Below are positions 19,582-29,449 of a stretch of DNA of 64,000 nucleotides, piece by piece; within the stretch, counting starts at the first letter, position 1, and the number at the start of each line of letters is the position of its first letter. The notes beneath the pieces are model-generated. The model worked only from the letters and a program-made list of their open reading frames with translations, did not search any database and was not told where the DNA came from. The stretch comes from Serratia proteamaculans. GTDB taxonomy: Bacteria > Pseudomonadota > Gammaproteobacteria > Enterobacterales > Enterobacteriaceae. The position numbers were made by a program, and so were the translations under genes. The stretch covers positions 423,720 through 487,719 of the forward strand of contig NZ_SWDE01000004.1 in the NCBI RefSeq assembly GCF_013337185.1, read 5' to 3'.

Positions 19582-21131
19582 TATTCTCCTTCTTTACGCG
19601 GCGTCCGACGGCGAGGGCGGCGCTGACGCGCACGGCGCGGTGCCGGATCGTCACCCAAAGTGCTCAACATGGTTTTCTGTCGTGCCGGTGTGGCTTCCTG
19701 GAACTCGCCCCACCATTCGGTCAGACGCAGCATTTCCTGGTTTTCTTCTACTTCGGCACGCAGCGCCAGCAAATCGTAAGCGGCGCGGAATTTCGGATGT
19801 TCCATCAGCTTGTGTGCACGCTTGCCCTGACGACGGGACAGACGCAGCTGCAACTGCCAGATATCGCGAACCAGCGTAGTGATGCGTTTCGGGATGGCCA
19901 GCGAACGACACTGCTCGTCCAACACATCATTCATCGCCAGCGCGAAGGCGTCGTAGTACGCCAGCCCACTTTCCTGCGCCAGTTTCTGCGCATGTTCCAG
20001 CAGCGGATACCAAAGCATAGCAGCAAACAGGAACGCCGGATTGACGCGCATGTCGTTTTGCAGACGGTAGTCGGTGTTCTTCAGCACCTGCGCCAGAATA
20101 CGCTCCATTGGCGTGTCCTGACTCGGCGTGAAGTGACGTGCAATCTGCGGGAACAGCGGCTGGAACAGCTGGTATTCACAGAGTTTCAGATAGGTCGGAT
20201 AACCGTAGCCTGCCTGCAGCAGCTTGAGTGATTCCTCAAACAGACGCGCCGGCGGGATCTCATGCAGCAAGGACGCCAGGCGCGGGATTGGCTCGGCGGT
20301 TTCATCGCTGATGGTCATGTCCAGCTTGGCGGCAAAGCGCACCGCGCGCAGCATACGCACCGGGTCTTCACGGTAACGGGTTTCCGGATCGCCAATCAGG
20401 CGGATCACGCCCTGTTTGAGATCGCGCAGGCCATCGACGTAATCACGCAGGGTGAAGTCCGCTACGCCGTAATACAGGCTGTTGATGGTGAAGTCGCGGC
20501 GCTGGGCATCTTCTTCGATCGAGCCGAAAATGTTGTCGCGCAGCAGCATGCCGTTTTGGGCCTGCTGGGAAGAATTTTTGTCAGATTCCGGCGTTTGCTG
20601 CTCGTGGTGACCACGGAAGGTGGCAACCTCAATGATTTCCGGCCCGAACATCACGTGGGCCAGGCGGAAGCGGCGGCCTACCAGACGGCAGTTGCGGAAC
20701 AGCTTGCGCACTTGCTCCGGCGTCGCGTTGGTGGTGATGTCGAAATCTTTCGGTTTTTTGCCCAGCAGCAGGTCGCGTACACCGCCACCGACCAGATAGG
20801 CTTCGAAGCCGGATTTGTTCAGGCGATACAGCACCTTCAGCGCATTCTCACTGATGTCTTTACGTGAGATGGAGTGCTGGTCGCGGGGGATCACGGTCAT
20901 TGAGCCGGTTCCCTCGGCGGCAGGAAAAGGTGGGCGTTTACGCGGTGCCGGCCGGCGGGCAGGGCTCTCTCTGCCGCGATCGACGGAACGTCGCTGCGGC
21001 GCGGCCGGCTGTTCCGCCACCACGCTTTCTTCGCGGACTACGTTTTTATCGCTGACCGGCGCATCATCGCGCGGCTGCTTGTCATCGCGGATTAGCACCT
21101 TACGGCAGAAATTGGCTACTCGGGTAAAAAT
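19581..21131 (-). CDS. pcnB: Poly(A) polymerase I, probable AUU start
   Basis: Adds poly(A) tails that promote RNA decay and controls ColE1-type plasmid copy number. Nucleotidyltransferase motif [32 protein letters not shown] and the C-terminal Arg-rich tail ([15 protein letters not shown]) are clear. The first ATG/GTG choices lie inside the gene: GTG at 21098 would drop conserved residues. Reading upstream in frame gives [11 protein letters not shown], matching the E. coli N-terminus, preceded directly by ATT at 21129-21131 with GAGGTG four bases upstream. E. coli pcnB is known to start at AUU, so I place the start there (516 residues). A variable Pro/Arg-rich insert follows residue 12. Confidence 0.9.
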   Translation of the reverse strand: MFTRVANFCRKVLIRDDKQPRDDAPVSDKNVVREESVVAEQPAAPQRRSVDRGRESPARRPAPRKRPPFPAAEGTGSMTVIPRDQHSISRKDISENALKVLYRLNKSGFEAYLVGGGVRDLLLGKKPKDFDITTNATPEQVRKLFRNCRLVGRRFRLAHVMFGPEIIEVATFRGHHEQQTPESDKNSSQQAQNGMLLRDNIFGSIEEDAQRRDFTINSLYYGVADFTLRDYVDGLRDLKQGVIRLIGDPETRYREDPVRMLRAVRFAAKLDMTISDETAEPIPRLASLLHEIPPARLFEESLKLLQAGYGYPTYLKLCEYQLFQPLFPQIARHFTPSQDTPMERILAQVLKNTDYRLQNDMRVNPAFLFAAMLWYPLLEHAQKLAQESGLAYYDAFALAMNDVLDEQCRSLAIPKRITTLVRDIWQLQLRLSRRQGKRAHKLMEHPKFRAAYDLLALRAEVEENQEMLRLTEWWGEFQEATPARQKTMLSTLGDDPAPRRARQRRPRRRTPRKEGE

Positions 21132-21192
21132 GGTACACCTCGATAGTGTCTGATAAAAATGGCGCTAACAAAAAATAGCGGCTAATCATAGC

Positions 21193-22104
21193 TCACCATG
21201 GCTCTTTTGAGAATGCCGATGTGTTTTCGTCCAGGGAAATGGCCTCCCGGCGCGGCACATGGTCCAGCTTCCAGTGAGCGACTGCCCAGCTCAATAATAA
21301 CGACAGGTCAAGATCTTGCCAGCTTTCCGGCAGCGGTTGGCGCAGAAATTTCAGCGCGGCCACCAGTGTTGGGCGTGGATCGCCGTCGGGGAGAGCGGGC
21401 GCATGGTTTTGCTTCGACAATTTGATACCGTTAGCGCCCAGCGCCAGCGGCAGATGCACATAGGCGGGCACCGGCGCCTGCAGTTGATGGTACAGCGCTA
21501 TCTGGCGCACCGTGGGTTCGATCAGGTCGGCCCCACGCACGATTTCGGTAACGCCCTGAAAATGGTCATCCACCACCACTGCCAGATTATAGGCGAACAG
21601 CCCATCGCGACGGCGGATGATAAAGTCTTCCCGTGCCAGTGCCGGGTCGGCCTGCAACTCGCCCTGCAGACGGTCATGAAAGGCGTAAACCGGGGCGGAC
21701 TGACGTAAGCGAATGGCGGCGCCCTGTGGGCCAAGATTCAAATGACGACAGTGGCTGTCATACAGACCGCCAAGCTGCTGGATACGGCTGCGGGTGCAGT
21801 TGCAGCAATAGCTTAGCCCCTGCTGATGCAGTTGATCCAAAGTAGCGCGGTAAGATTCATGACGTTGGGATTGATAGATGACCTGGCCGTCCCAGAGGAG
21901 ACCATAGTGTTCCAGAGCGGATAAGATACGATCGGCCGCACCGGCGACTTCGCGCGGGGGATCGATATCTTCAATGCGAACCAGCCACTGCCCGTGTTGG
22001 GCACGAGCCTGGAGGTAGCTTCCCAGAGCGGCAATCAGCGAGCCGAAATGCAGATCTCCGGAAGGCGATGGGGCAAAGCGCCCCACATATTGTCTTTCTT
22101 GCAT
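21193..22104 (-). CDS. gluQ: Glutamyl-Q tRNA(Asp) synthetase
   Basis: Attaches glutamate to the queuosine base of tRNA-Asp; a paralogue of the GluRS catalytic core without an anticodon-binding domain. 303 residues from ATG 22104 ([16 protein letters not shown]); longer frames add non-family sequence. HIGH-like [11 protein letters not shown], zinc ligands CNCTR...YDSHC (about 100-121), and KMSKS-like KLSKQNHAP are visible. Lies just downstream of dksA as in E. coli. Confidence 0.94.
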   Translation of the reverse strand: MQERQYVGRFAPSPSGDLHFGSLIAALGSYLQARAQHGQWLVRIEDIDPPREVAGAADRILSALEHYGLLWDGQVIYQSQRHESYRATLDQLHQQGLSYCCNCTRSRIQQLGGLYDSHCRHLNLGPQGAAIRLRQSAPVYAFHDRLQGELQADPALAREDFIIRRRDGLFAYNLAVVVDDHFQGVTEIVRGADLIEPTVRQIALYHQLQAPVPAYVHLPLALGANGIKLSKQNHAPALPDGDPRPTLVAALKFLRQPLPESWQDLDLSLLLSWAVAHWKLDHVPRREAISLDENTSAFSKEPW

Positions 22105-22175
22105 ATCAGAGGGGAAACATTCCCTTTTCTCTGTGCGGCGCACGCAGAACGCACGCCGCAGCGGTAACAACTGTA

Positions 22176-22631
22176 TTAGCCTGCCATCTGCTTTTCGCGG
22201 ATTTCGGCCAGAGTCTTGCAGTCGATGCACAAATCGGCAGTCGGACGCGCTTCAAGGCGACGAATGCCAATCTCCACGCCGCAAGAGTCGCAGTAGCCGA
22301 AATCTTCGTCTTCTACTTTCTTCAGCGTTTTCTCGATCTTTTTGATCAGTTTGCGTTCACGATCGCGGTTACGCAGTTCAAGACTGAACTCTTCTTCCTG
22401 AGTGGCACGGTCGGCCGGATCAGGGAAGTTAGCTGCCTCTTCCTGCATATGAGTTACCGTACGATCAACTTCATCCCTGAGCTGGTTACGCCATGCTTCA
22501 AGAATGCGCTTGAAATGCGACAACTGGGCGTCGTTCATGTACTCTTCGCCCGGCTTCTCTTGGTACGGCTCCACCCCAGCGATGGCGAGAATGCTCAAGG
22601 ACGAGGTTTTACGGGTTTGCCCTTCTTGCAT
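22176..22631 (-). CDS. dksA: RNA polymerase-binding regulator DksA
   Basis: Binds the RNAP secondary channel and works with ppGpp in the stringent response. 151 residues: N-terminal helix, coiled-coil with the [11 protein letters not shown] tip (Asp71/Asp74-type acidic residues), and the four-Cys zinc finger CDSCG...CIDC at about 114-138. Virtually identical to the E. coli protein. The 183-bp upstream gap to sfsA should hold its promoter. Confidence 0.97.
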   Translation of the reverse strand: MQEGQTRKTSSLSILAIAGVEPYQEKPGEEYMNDAQLSHFKRILEAWRNQLRDEVDRTVTHMQEEAANFPDPADRATQEEEFSLELRNRDRERKLIKKIEKTLKKVEDEDFGYCDSCGVEIGIRRLEARPTADLCIDCKTLAEIREKQMAG

Positions 22632-22814
22632 GTTGCTTCTCCTACATACACACGCACTATCGAATCCCCAATGTGGGGGAAAAACAGGCCGCTATAAATA
22701 ACAGATGGGAAGTAGGTTGGCAATTATTCCTGTCGCCTGCTTGACAATGGTGTGAAGGAAGGCGTATTTGGCGACGCGTTAACCGGTTGTCGAATTATTA
22801 GTACCCGGTCAGTG

Positions 22815-23522
22815 CTAATCGATAAAAAACGGTAACTTATCGCAGAGATATATACCGTCAGGTGATAATTTAGCCCCATAACAAACCACTTCTACACCCA
22901 ACTGCTGAACCTGTGCCAACAGTGTCGCATAACGCTCATCTATATGATGTGCCGGTGCGACCTGCTCAATACCGCTATGTAACACAGCAAAGAACAATAC
23001 CGCCCGTTGCCCGCTTTCAACCACGCTTAGCAACTCACGTAAGTGCTTCTGTCCTCTGAGCGTTACCGCATCAGGGAAGTAACCACGTTGTTGTTGCAAT
23101 AATGTGACTGACTTAACTTCAATATAGCAGTTAGCGCGATCTTCTGCCTGTAATAACAAATCGATACGGCTGTTCTCACCGCCATATTTTACTTCGCTGC
23201 TGATTTTACTGTAACCGGATAATTCATTGATTAGATTCTGTTCGATTGCCTCACGTACCAGGGTGTTGGCACGCAGGGTGTTCACGCAGATCCAGTCCCC
23301 CTGTTGGGTATGCGTCAGCTCCCAGCTGTGGGCATATTTGCGCTTGGGGTTATCCGAGGTGGAATACCAGACGGTATCGCCGGGCGTGGCACAGCCGGTC
23401 ATGGCACCGGTATTGGCGCAGTGCAGGGTGAAGGTTTCCCCTTCCGGGGTAACGACATCCGCCAGAAAGCGTTTGTAACGTTTAATCAGCGTGGCGTGGC
23501 GCAACGGTGGCGAAAAAATCAT
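22815..23522 (-). CDS. sfsA: Sugar fermentation stimulation protein SfsA
   Basis: 235 residues from ATG 23522 ([19 protein letters not shown]), which matches the family start. The N-terminal OB-like DNA-binding part is followed by a nuclease-fold core ([24 protein letters not shown]: the D...E-x-K set at about 125-146). First reported as a maltose-metabolism regulator; the true role is uncertain. Start overlaps the thpR stop by 4 bp, so the two are co-translated. Confidence 0.94.
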   Translation of the reverse strand: MIFSPPLRHATLIKRYKRFLADVVTPEGETFTLHCANTGAMTGCATPGDTVWYSTSDNPKRKYAHSWELTHTQQGDWICVNTLRANTLVREAIEQNLINELSGYSKISSEVKYGGENSRIDLLLQAEDRANCYIEVKSVTLLQQQRGYFPDAVTLRGQKHLRELLSVVESGQRAVLFFAVLHSGIEQVAPAHHIDERYATLLAQVQQLGVEVVCYGAKLSPDGIYLCDKLPFFID

Positions 23523-24061
23523 GGCGTTTCCTGATGGGCTAAAGACCATTGCTCAAGCATCTGATAACGTGTGCGGCCGTTTTCAAACACTGACTGGTAC
23601 AGGGCGAATTCGTTGGCGCTGAAGTTCCAGCCCGGCGTAGCGGGCGGTACGGCGACCGGCTGCGTGGCACTGCGCAGCAGGGTGATATGCGGATGAAACG
23701 GCATTGGGCTTTGATAGCAGCCGCTGCGGGCCGCTTGCGATCGCAACAGCTCCGCCAACTGCAACAGGCCGCGTGGTGCACGGCGGGTACCTAGCCAGAC
23801 CACGCCGGGGCGCGGCCAGTGGCCGAGGTCATCGAGCACCATGCTGAAACCGGGCTGGCTAATACGGCTGGCCAACTTTTTCAACGCGGATTCTTTTTGC
23901 GCCGAGACATCACCAAGAAAGGCCAGCGTCAGATGCAAATTGGCTGCCGCGACCGGCCGGCCGACTTCCGGCGCGAAGGCTTCGGCGCGCCAGCGGATCA
24001 CCTGTTGCTGCAGCGCATCAGGCAAGGTCAGGGCGAAAAACAGGCGGCGCGAGCTGGACAT
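23519..24061 (-). CDS. thpR: RNA 2',3'-cyclic phosphodiesterase
   Basis: 2H phosphoesterase (LigT family) opening 2',3'-cyclic phosphates; in vitro also tRNA 2'-5' ligase. 180 residues, with both HxTx motifs, HLTLAFLG (about 42) and HPHITLLR (about 124). Divergent from hrpB across 79 bp. Confidence 0.93.
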   Translation of the reverse strand: MSSSRRLFFALTLPDALQQQVIRWRAEAFAPEVGRPVAAANLHLTLAFLGDVSAQKESALKKLASRISQPGFSMVLDDLGHWPRPGVVWLGTRRAPRGLLQLAELLRSQAARSGCYQSPMPFHPHITLLRSATQPVAVPPATPGWNFSANEFALYQSVFENGRTRYQMLEQWSLAHQETP

Positions 24062-24140
24062 AGGTTCCCGGCAAGTAATGAAAGGCGGAGTCTAATGCTA
24101 CAATGTGCGCCGTCCAATGTTAACCACTACGGAGAGTTCT

Positions 24141-26579
24141 GTGTCTTCACTGCCCGTCAGCGCGGTTCTTGATCAATTACTCACTGCGCTGCAATCCGCC
24201 CCGCAGGTCTTGCTGCATGCGCCGACCGGTGCCGGTAAATCCACCTGGCTGCCATTGCAGATCCTGGCCAAAGCCGGGTTGCCGGGACGCATTATCATGC
24301 TCGAACCGCGGCGATTGGCGGCGAAAAACGTGGCTTACAGGTTGGCACAGCAACTGGGAGAAGAACCGGGCCAGACGGTGGGTTACCGCATGCGCGCCGA
24401 AAGCAAAAGCGGACCCAATACCCGGTTAGAGGTGGTTACCGAAGGTATTCTTACCCGCATGCTGCAGCAGGACGCCGAGCTGCAGGGCGTCTCGCTGGTG
24501 ATCCTCGACGAATTCCATGAGCGTAGCCTGCAGGCCGATCTGGCATTGGCGCTGCTGCTGGACGTTCAGCAGGGTCTGCGTGACGATCTAAAGCTGCTGA
24601 TCATGTCGGCGACGCTGGATAACGCCCGCCTGTCGCAGTTGCTGCCGCAGGCCCCTGTGGTGGTGTCTGAAGGCCGCAGTTTCCCGGTTGAACGCCAGTA
24701 TCAGCCGTTGGCCAGCCATCAGCGGCTGGAGGACGGCGTGGCCGCGGCGGTCAAACGCCTGCTGTCGGAACAGACAGGATCGCTGTTGCTGTTCCTGCCG
24801 GGCGTAGCGGAAATCAACCGGGTGCACGAGCGCTTGAACGGTGAGGTGGCGGCCGATACCGATCTATGCCCGCTGTACGGTGCCTTGCCGTTGGCACAGC
24901 AGCAAAAAGCGATTCAACCAGCCCCCGCCGGGCGACGTAAAGTGGTGCTGGCGACCAATATCGCCGAAACCAGCCTGACCATCGAAGGTATTCGGCTGGT
25001 GGTAGACAGCGGTCTGGAGCGAGTGGCGCGATATGACGTGCGTAACGGTCTCACGCGGCTGGTCACACAGCGTATCAGTCAGGCGTCAATGATTCAGCGT
25101 GCAGGTCGTGCCGGGCGTCTGGAGCCGGGTATCTGCTGGCATCTGTTGGCCAGGGAGCAGGCGGAACGGGCGGTAGAGCACGCCGAACCGGAAATTCTGC
25201 AAAGCGATCTGGCCGGTTTTTGGCTCGAGTTGCTGCAATGGGGTTGCCATGACGTCGGGCAACTGACCTGGCTCGACAGGCCACCGGAAACGGCGCTGGC
25301 GGCAGCCCGCAGGCTGTTGCAGCGGTTGGGGGCCATCGATGACGGGGATAAGCTCACCTCGCGCGGCCGGCAGATGGCCAAACTGGGCTGTGAGCCACGG
25401 CTGGCGGCGATGCTGACCCACGGCGCGGATCTCGGAGCCGATGGGCTGGCAACGGCCGCCGCGCTGGCAGCGTTACTGGAAGAACCTCCGCGTAGCGGAC
25501 AAATGGATATCGGCTACTGGCTCAGTCGCCCACAGCCGAACTGGCAACGCCGTGCCACCCAGCTTGCCCGACGTTTGCCGGTGAAGGCCGGGCAGGTTGA
25601 TGTCGAGTTGGCACCGCGCCTGCTGGCGTTAGCCTTCACTGACCGCATCGCTCAACGGCGCGGTCAGGATGGCCGTTATCTGCTGGCCAACGGCATGGGC
25701 GCGGCGATGAATCAGGACGAGGCGTTATCGCGTGCGCCATGGCTGATCGTACCCAGTCTGCTACAGGGGCATAACAGCCCGGATGCTCGTATCCTGCTGG
25801 CGCTGCCGGTGGATATCGAGGCGCTGGCGGCACAGTTACCGGCGATGGTTTCCCAGCAAACCGCCGTAGAGTGGGATGAGGAAAAAGGCACGCTGCGCGC
25901 CTGGAAACGCCAGCAAATTGGTCGCCTGACGCTGCGTGCGCAGCCGTTGGCCAAACCGGCTGCCGAAGAACTGCAACTGGCACTGCTCAATTGGGTGCGT
26001 GCCCAGGGGGTAGCGGTGCTCAACTGGGACACCGCCGCCGAACAGTTGCGCCTGCGCCTGCAGTGCGCACAGAGCTGGCTGCCGGAGGCTGACTGGCCAC
26101 TGGTCGATGATGAGTCGTTGTTGGCATCACTGGAGCAGTGGCTGTTGCCGTCGCTGAGTGGTGTACGTGACATGCGCGGGCTGAAACAGGTGAATATCGC
26201 CGAGGCTCTGGCGCGGTTACTGAATTGGCAGCAAAAGCAGCGACTGGATAATGCGTTACCCACTCATTACACTGTGCCGACCGGCAGCAGACTGCCGATC
26301 CGCTATGATGCCGGCAAACCCCCGGCGCTGGCGGTGCGTTTACAGGAAGTGTTTGGTGAACAACGCAGTCCGATGCTGGCCGAAGGTCGCATCCCGGTGG
26401 TGCTTGAGTTACTCTCACCGGCGCACCGGCCGTTGCAAATCACCGGCGATCTGGCGGCGTTCTGGCAGGGCGCTTACCGGGAAGTGCAAAAAGAGATGAA
26501 AGGGCGTTACCCGAAGCACGTGTGGCCGGACGACCCGGCAAATACCGCCCCCACGCGGCGCACGAAAAAATATCAGTAA
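24141..26579 (+). CDS. hrpB: ATP-dependent RNA helicase HrpB
   Basis: DEAH-box helicase of unknown physiological substrate. 812 residues from GTG 24141 (MSSLPVSAVLDQLL), preceded by GGAGAG. This start matches E. coli; an ATG 36 bases upstream only adds an unrelated stretch. Motifs: Walker A PTGAGKST, EPRRLAA, DEFHERS (DEFH variant of motif II), SATLD, NIAETSLTIEG and QRAGRAGR. C-terminal ends KGRYPKHVWPDDP, typical of HrpB. Confidence 0.95.
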   Translation: MSSLPVSAVLDQLLTALQSAPQVLLHAPTGAGKSTWLPLQILAKAGLPGRIIMLEPRRLAAKNVAYRLAQQLGEEPGQTVGYRMRAESKSGPNTRLEVVTEGILTRMLQQDAELQGVSLVILDEFHERSLQADLALALLLDVQQGLRDDLKLLIMSATLDNARLSQLLPQAPVVVSEGRSFPVERQYQPLASHQRLEDGVAAAVKRLLSEQTGSLLLFLPGVAEINRVHERLNGEVAADTDLCPLYGALPLAQQQKAIQPAPAGRRKVVLATNIAETSLTIEGIRLVVDSGLERVARYDVRNGLTRLVTQRISQASMIQRAGRAGRLEPGICWHLLAREQAERAVEHAEPEILQSDLAGFWLELLQWGCHDVGQLTWLDRPPETALAAARRLLQRLGAIDDGDKLTSRGRQMAKLGCEPRLAAMLTHGADLGADGLATAAALAALLEEPPRSGQMDIGYWLSRPQPNWQRRATQLARRLPVKAGQVDVELAPRLLALAFTDRIAQRRGQDGRYLLANGMGAAMNQDEALSRAPWLIVPSLLQGHNSPDARILLALPVDIEALAAQLPAMVSQQTAVEWDEEKGTLRAWKRQQIGRLTLRAQPLAKPAAEELQLALLNWVRAQGVAVLNWDTAAEQLRLRLQCAQSWLPEADWPLVDDESLLASLEQWLLPSLSGVRDMRGLKQVNIAEALARLLNWQQKQRLDNALPTHYTVPTGSRLPIRYDAGKPPALAVRLQEVFGEQRSPMLAEGRIPVVLELLSPAHRPLQITGDLAAFWQGAYREVQKEMKGRYPKHVWPDDPANTAPTRRTKKYQ

Positions 26580-26678
26580 ATGAATTCAGATGTTTCTTCT
26601 GTTCAGCGGCGTCACGCCACGACAGATTAAGCGACTTATAATGGCCGGCAGTGCCGCCAAGTCTGGAGATTAACAGCA

Positions 26679-29195
26679 ATGGCTGGGGATGACCGCGAGC
26701 CCATTGGGCGCAAAGGGAAACAACCAAAACGCACCGCGTCGCGCAAGCCGCCGCGCCGTCGTCGAGATGACGATTACGATGATTACGAGGAAGACGAGTA
26801 CCAGGATGAAGATGATGATTATGAAGACGAGGAAGAACGCATGCCGCGTAAGGTAAAAGCGACTCCGCCGCGTAAAAAACGCCGCTGGCTCGGCTTGCTG
26901 ATCAAACTGATTCTGGTGGTTGCCGTGCTGTTGGCCATCTACGGCGTTTATCTGGATTCGCAGATCCGCAGCCGCATTGACGGCAAGGTCTGGCAGTTGC
27001 CGGCGGCGGTGTATGGCCGCATGGTTAACCTGGAACCGGGGATGCCGTACAGCAAAAAGGAAATGGTCGATCTGCTGGAGGGCATGCAATACCGCCAGGT
27101 CAGTCGCATGACCCGTCCGGGGGAATTTACCGTACAGGCCAACAGCATTGAGATGCTGCGTCGTCCCTTTGATTTCCCGGACGGTAAAGAGGGGCAGATC
27201 CACGCCCGCCTGGATTTCCAGAACAACCGTCTGGCGAAAATCGAGAACATGGAAAACCAGCGCAGTTTCGGGTTCTTCCGCCTCGATCCGCGCCTGATCA
27301 CTATGTTGCAGTCACCGAACGGTGAACAACGTCTGTTCGTGCCGCGCGCCGGTTTCCCGGATCTGCTGGTGGATACGTTGATCGCCACCGAAGACCGTCA
27401 CTTTTATGAACATGACGGTATCAGCCCGTATTCCATCGGCCGTGCCGTGTTGGCTAACCTGACCGCCGGGCGTGCGGTGCAGGGCGGCAGCACCCTGACG
27501 CAGCAGTTGGTGAAAAACCTGTTCCTGACCAACGAGCGTTCGCTGTGGCGCAAGGCCAACGAAGCCTACATGGCGTTACTGGTGGATTACCGTTACAGCA
27601 AGGATCGTATCCTTGAGCTGTATCTGAACGAGGTTTACCTCGGCCAGAGCGGCAACGACCAGATCCGCGGTTTCCCACTGGCCAGCCTGTATTACTTCGG
27701 CCGCCCGGTGGATGAACTGAGTCTGGATCAGCAGGCGCTGCTGGTGGGCATGGTCAAAGGGGCGTCGCTGTATAACCCTTGGCGTAACCCGAAACTGGCG
27801 CTGGAACGCCGTAATCTGGTCCTGAAACTGTTGCAGAACCAGGGCGTTATCGATGCAGAACTGTATAACATGCTCAGCGCCAGGCCGTTGGGCGTGCAGC
27901 CGAAAGGTGGGGTGATCACACCACAGCCGGCGTTTATGCAGATGGTGCGTCAGGAACTGCAAGCCAAGCTGGGCGACAAGGTTAACGATCTGTCCGGGGT
28001 GAAAATCTTCACCACGCTGGATCCGGTTTCGCAGGATGCGGCGGAAAAAGCGGTCGAAGACGGTATTCCGGCATTGAGGGCGGCTCGTCACGTTCAGGAT
28101 CTGGAAGCGGCGATGGTGATTGTCGATCGCTTCAGCGGTGAAGTCCGCGCCATGGTCGGCGGTGCCAACCCGCAGTTCGCCGGGTTTAACCGTGCGATGC
28201 AGGCGCGCCGTTTGGTCGGTTCACTGGCCAAGCCACCCACTTACCTGACTGCGCTTTCCGAGCCGGACAAATATCGCCTCAACACCTGGCTGGCGGATCA
28301 GCCTTTGACGCTGAAATTGTCGAACGGCACCGTCTGGCAGCCAAACAACTATGACCGCAAATTCCGTGGGCAGGTGATGCTGGTGGACGGGTTGGCCTTC
28401 TCGCTCAACGTCCCGACGGTGAATCTGGGTATGGCGGTTGGGCTGGATCAAATCAGTGCCACACTGCAACGTCTGGGCATTCCGAAAGCGGAAATCAATC
28501 CGGTACCTTCCATGCTGCTCGGGGCGATTGGCCTGACGCCGATGGAAGTGGCGCAGGAATACCAGACCATCGCCGGTGGCGGTAATCGTGCGACGCTGTC
28601 AGCGGTGCGCTCGGTAATAGCCGAAGACGGCTCAGTGCTGTACCAGAGCTTCCCGCAGGCGGAACGCGTGGTGCCGGCGCAGGCGGCTTATCTGACCTTG
28701 TACGCCATGCAACAGGGTGTCGCACGCGGGACTTCTCGCTCGTTGTCGGTGAAATTCCCCAACTACAATCTGGCGGCGAAAACCGGTACCACCAACGATC
28801 TGCGCGACAGCTGGTTTGCCGGTATTGATGGCAAAGAAGTGGCTATCGCCTGGGTGGGGCGTGATAACAACGGCCCTGCCAAGCTGACCGGTGCCAACGG
28901 TGCGCTGACCCTGTATCGCCGCTATCTGGAAAACCAGACGCCGCTGCCGCTGATGTTGCAGCCGCCGGAAGGTATCAACCAGATGGGCATCGACTCAGGC
29001 GGTAACTTTGTCTGTGGCGGTGGTGGGCGCACCATTCCGGTGTGGACCGACAATCCGCAAGGGCTGTGTCAGGCAAGCCAGGCGGCTCAGCAACAGCAAC
29101 AAGAGCAACAACAACAGCAGCAGCAACAGGCTGCGGGTGAGCAAAAAGATGCTGACGGTGTTGCCGGTTGGATCAAGGACATGTTTGGCAAGTAA
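26679..29195 (+). CDS. mrcB: Penicillin-binding protein 1B
   Basis: Bifunctional glycosyltransferase/transpeptidase building peptidoglycan at the inner membrane. 838 residues: cytosolic tail with alternating basic and acidic runs (1-67), one TM helix (about 70-90), UB2H domain for LpoB binding (about 105-195), GT51 domain with catalytic Glu in [12 protein letters not shown] and [12 protein letters not shown], and a transpeptidase with SLAK, SLN and KTGTTN boxes. Near the C-terminus is a near-pure glutamine run (about 806-819) encoded by mixed CAA/CAG codons. It looks like slippage-prone DNA in a non-catalytic tail. fhuA follows, as in E. coli. Confidence 0.96.
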   Translation: MAGDDREPIGRKGKQPKRTASRKPPRRRRDDDYDDYEEDEYQDEDDDYEDEEERMPRKVKATPPRKKRRWLGLLIKLILVVAVLLAIYGVYLDSQIRSRIDGKVWQLPAAVYGRMVNLEPGMPYSKKEMVDLLEGMQYRQVSRMTRPGEFTVQANSIEMLRRPFDFPDGKEGQIHARLDFQNNRLAKIENMENQRSFGFFRLDPRLITMLQSPNGEQRLFVPRAGFPDLLVDTLIATEDRHFYEHDGISPYSIGRAVLANLTAGRAVQGGSTLTQQLVKNLFLTNERSLWRKANEAYMALLVDYRYSKDRILELYLNEVYLGQSGNDQIRGFPLASLYYFGRPVDELSLDQQALLVGMVKGASLYNPWRNPKLALERRNLVLKLLQNQGVIDAELYNMLSARPLGVQPKGGVITPQPAFMQMVRQELQAKLGDKVNDLSGVKIFTTLDPVSQDAAEKAVEDGIPALRAARHVQDLEAAMVIVDRFSGEVRAMVGGANPQFAGFNRAMQARRLVGSLAKPPTYLTALSEPDKYRLNTWLADQPLTLKLSNGTVWQPNNYDRKFRGQVMLVDGLAFSLNVPTVNLGMAVGLDQISATLQRLGIPKAEINPVPSMLLGAIGLTPMEVAQEYQTIAGGGNRATLSAVRSVIAEDGSVLYQSFPQAERVVPAQAAYLTLYAMQQGVARGTSRSLSVKFPNYNLAAKTGTTNDLRDSWFAGIDGKEVAIAWVGRDNNGPAKLTGANGALTLYRRYLENQTPLPLMLQPPEGINQMGIDSGGNFVCGGGGRTIPVWTDNPQGLCQASQAAQQQQQEQQQQQQQQAAGEQKDADGVAGWIKDMFGK

Positions 29196-29243
29196 GCGGT
29201 CAACCATGTAAAGCGCTTAGGCGAAAAGTTTTTCTTTGTTATT

Positions 29244-29275
29244 AAGCCCGTAACTTTCTGTTGCGGGCTTTTTCG
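29244..29275 (+). terminator. Terminator of mrcB
   Basis: AAGCCCG/CGGGCTT stem with a 13-base loop followed by TTTTCGTTTC. Confidence 0.85.
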
Positions 29276-29391
29276 TTTCTCTGCGTAATTTATTTCCATC
29301 TGGTTAATGGGGCTAAGCGGTTAATCACACACCAATTTACCGGCTGAATTCGACTTGCAGTTTAATTTGGCTTCTGCATAAAATGCGTCGC

Positions 29392-29412
29392 TTATAATAA
29401 TTATTATCGTTT
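29392..29412 (+). promoter_or_regulatory. Fur-like box and -10 of fhuA
   Basis: ATAATAATTATTAT (29394-29407) is a perfect 14-bp palindrome matching the core of the Fur consensus and overlapping a TATAAT at 29393-29398. It lies about 45 bp before the fhuA ATG. Iron-Fur repression of fhuACDB is expected. Confidence 0.7.
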
Positions 29413-29449
29413 ACATTCGTCATCAAATAATTTACCAGAGAAACCACCT

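Noticed and set aside
28995..29207. Poly-leucine frame antisense to the mrcB tail
   Set aside because: Direct mirror of the glutamine tract in PBP1B.
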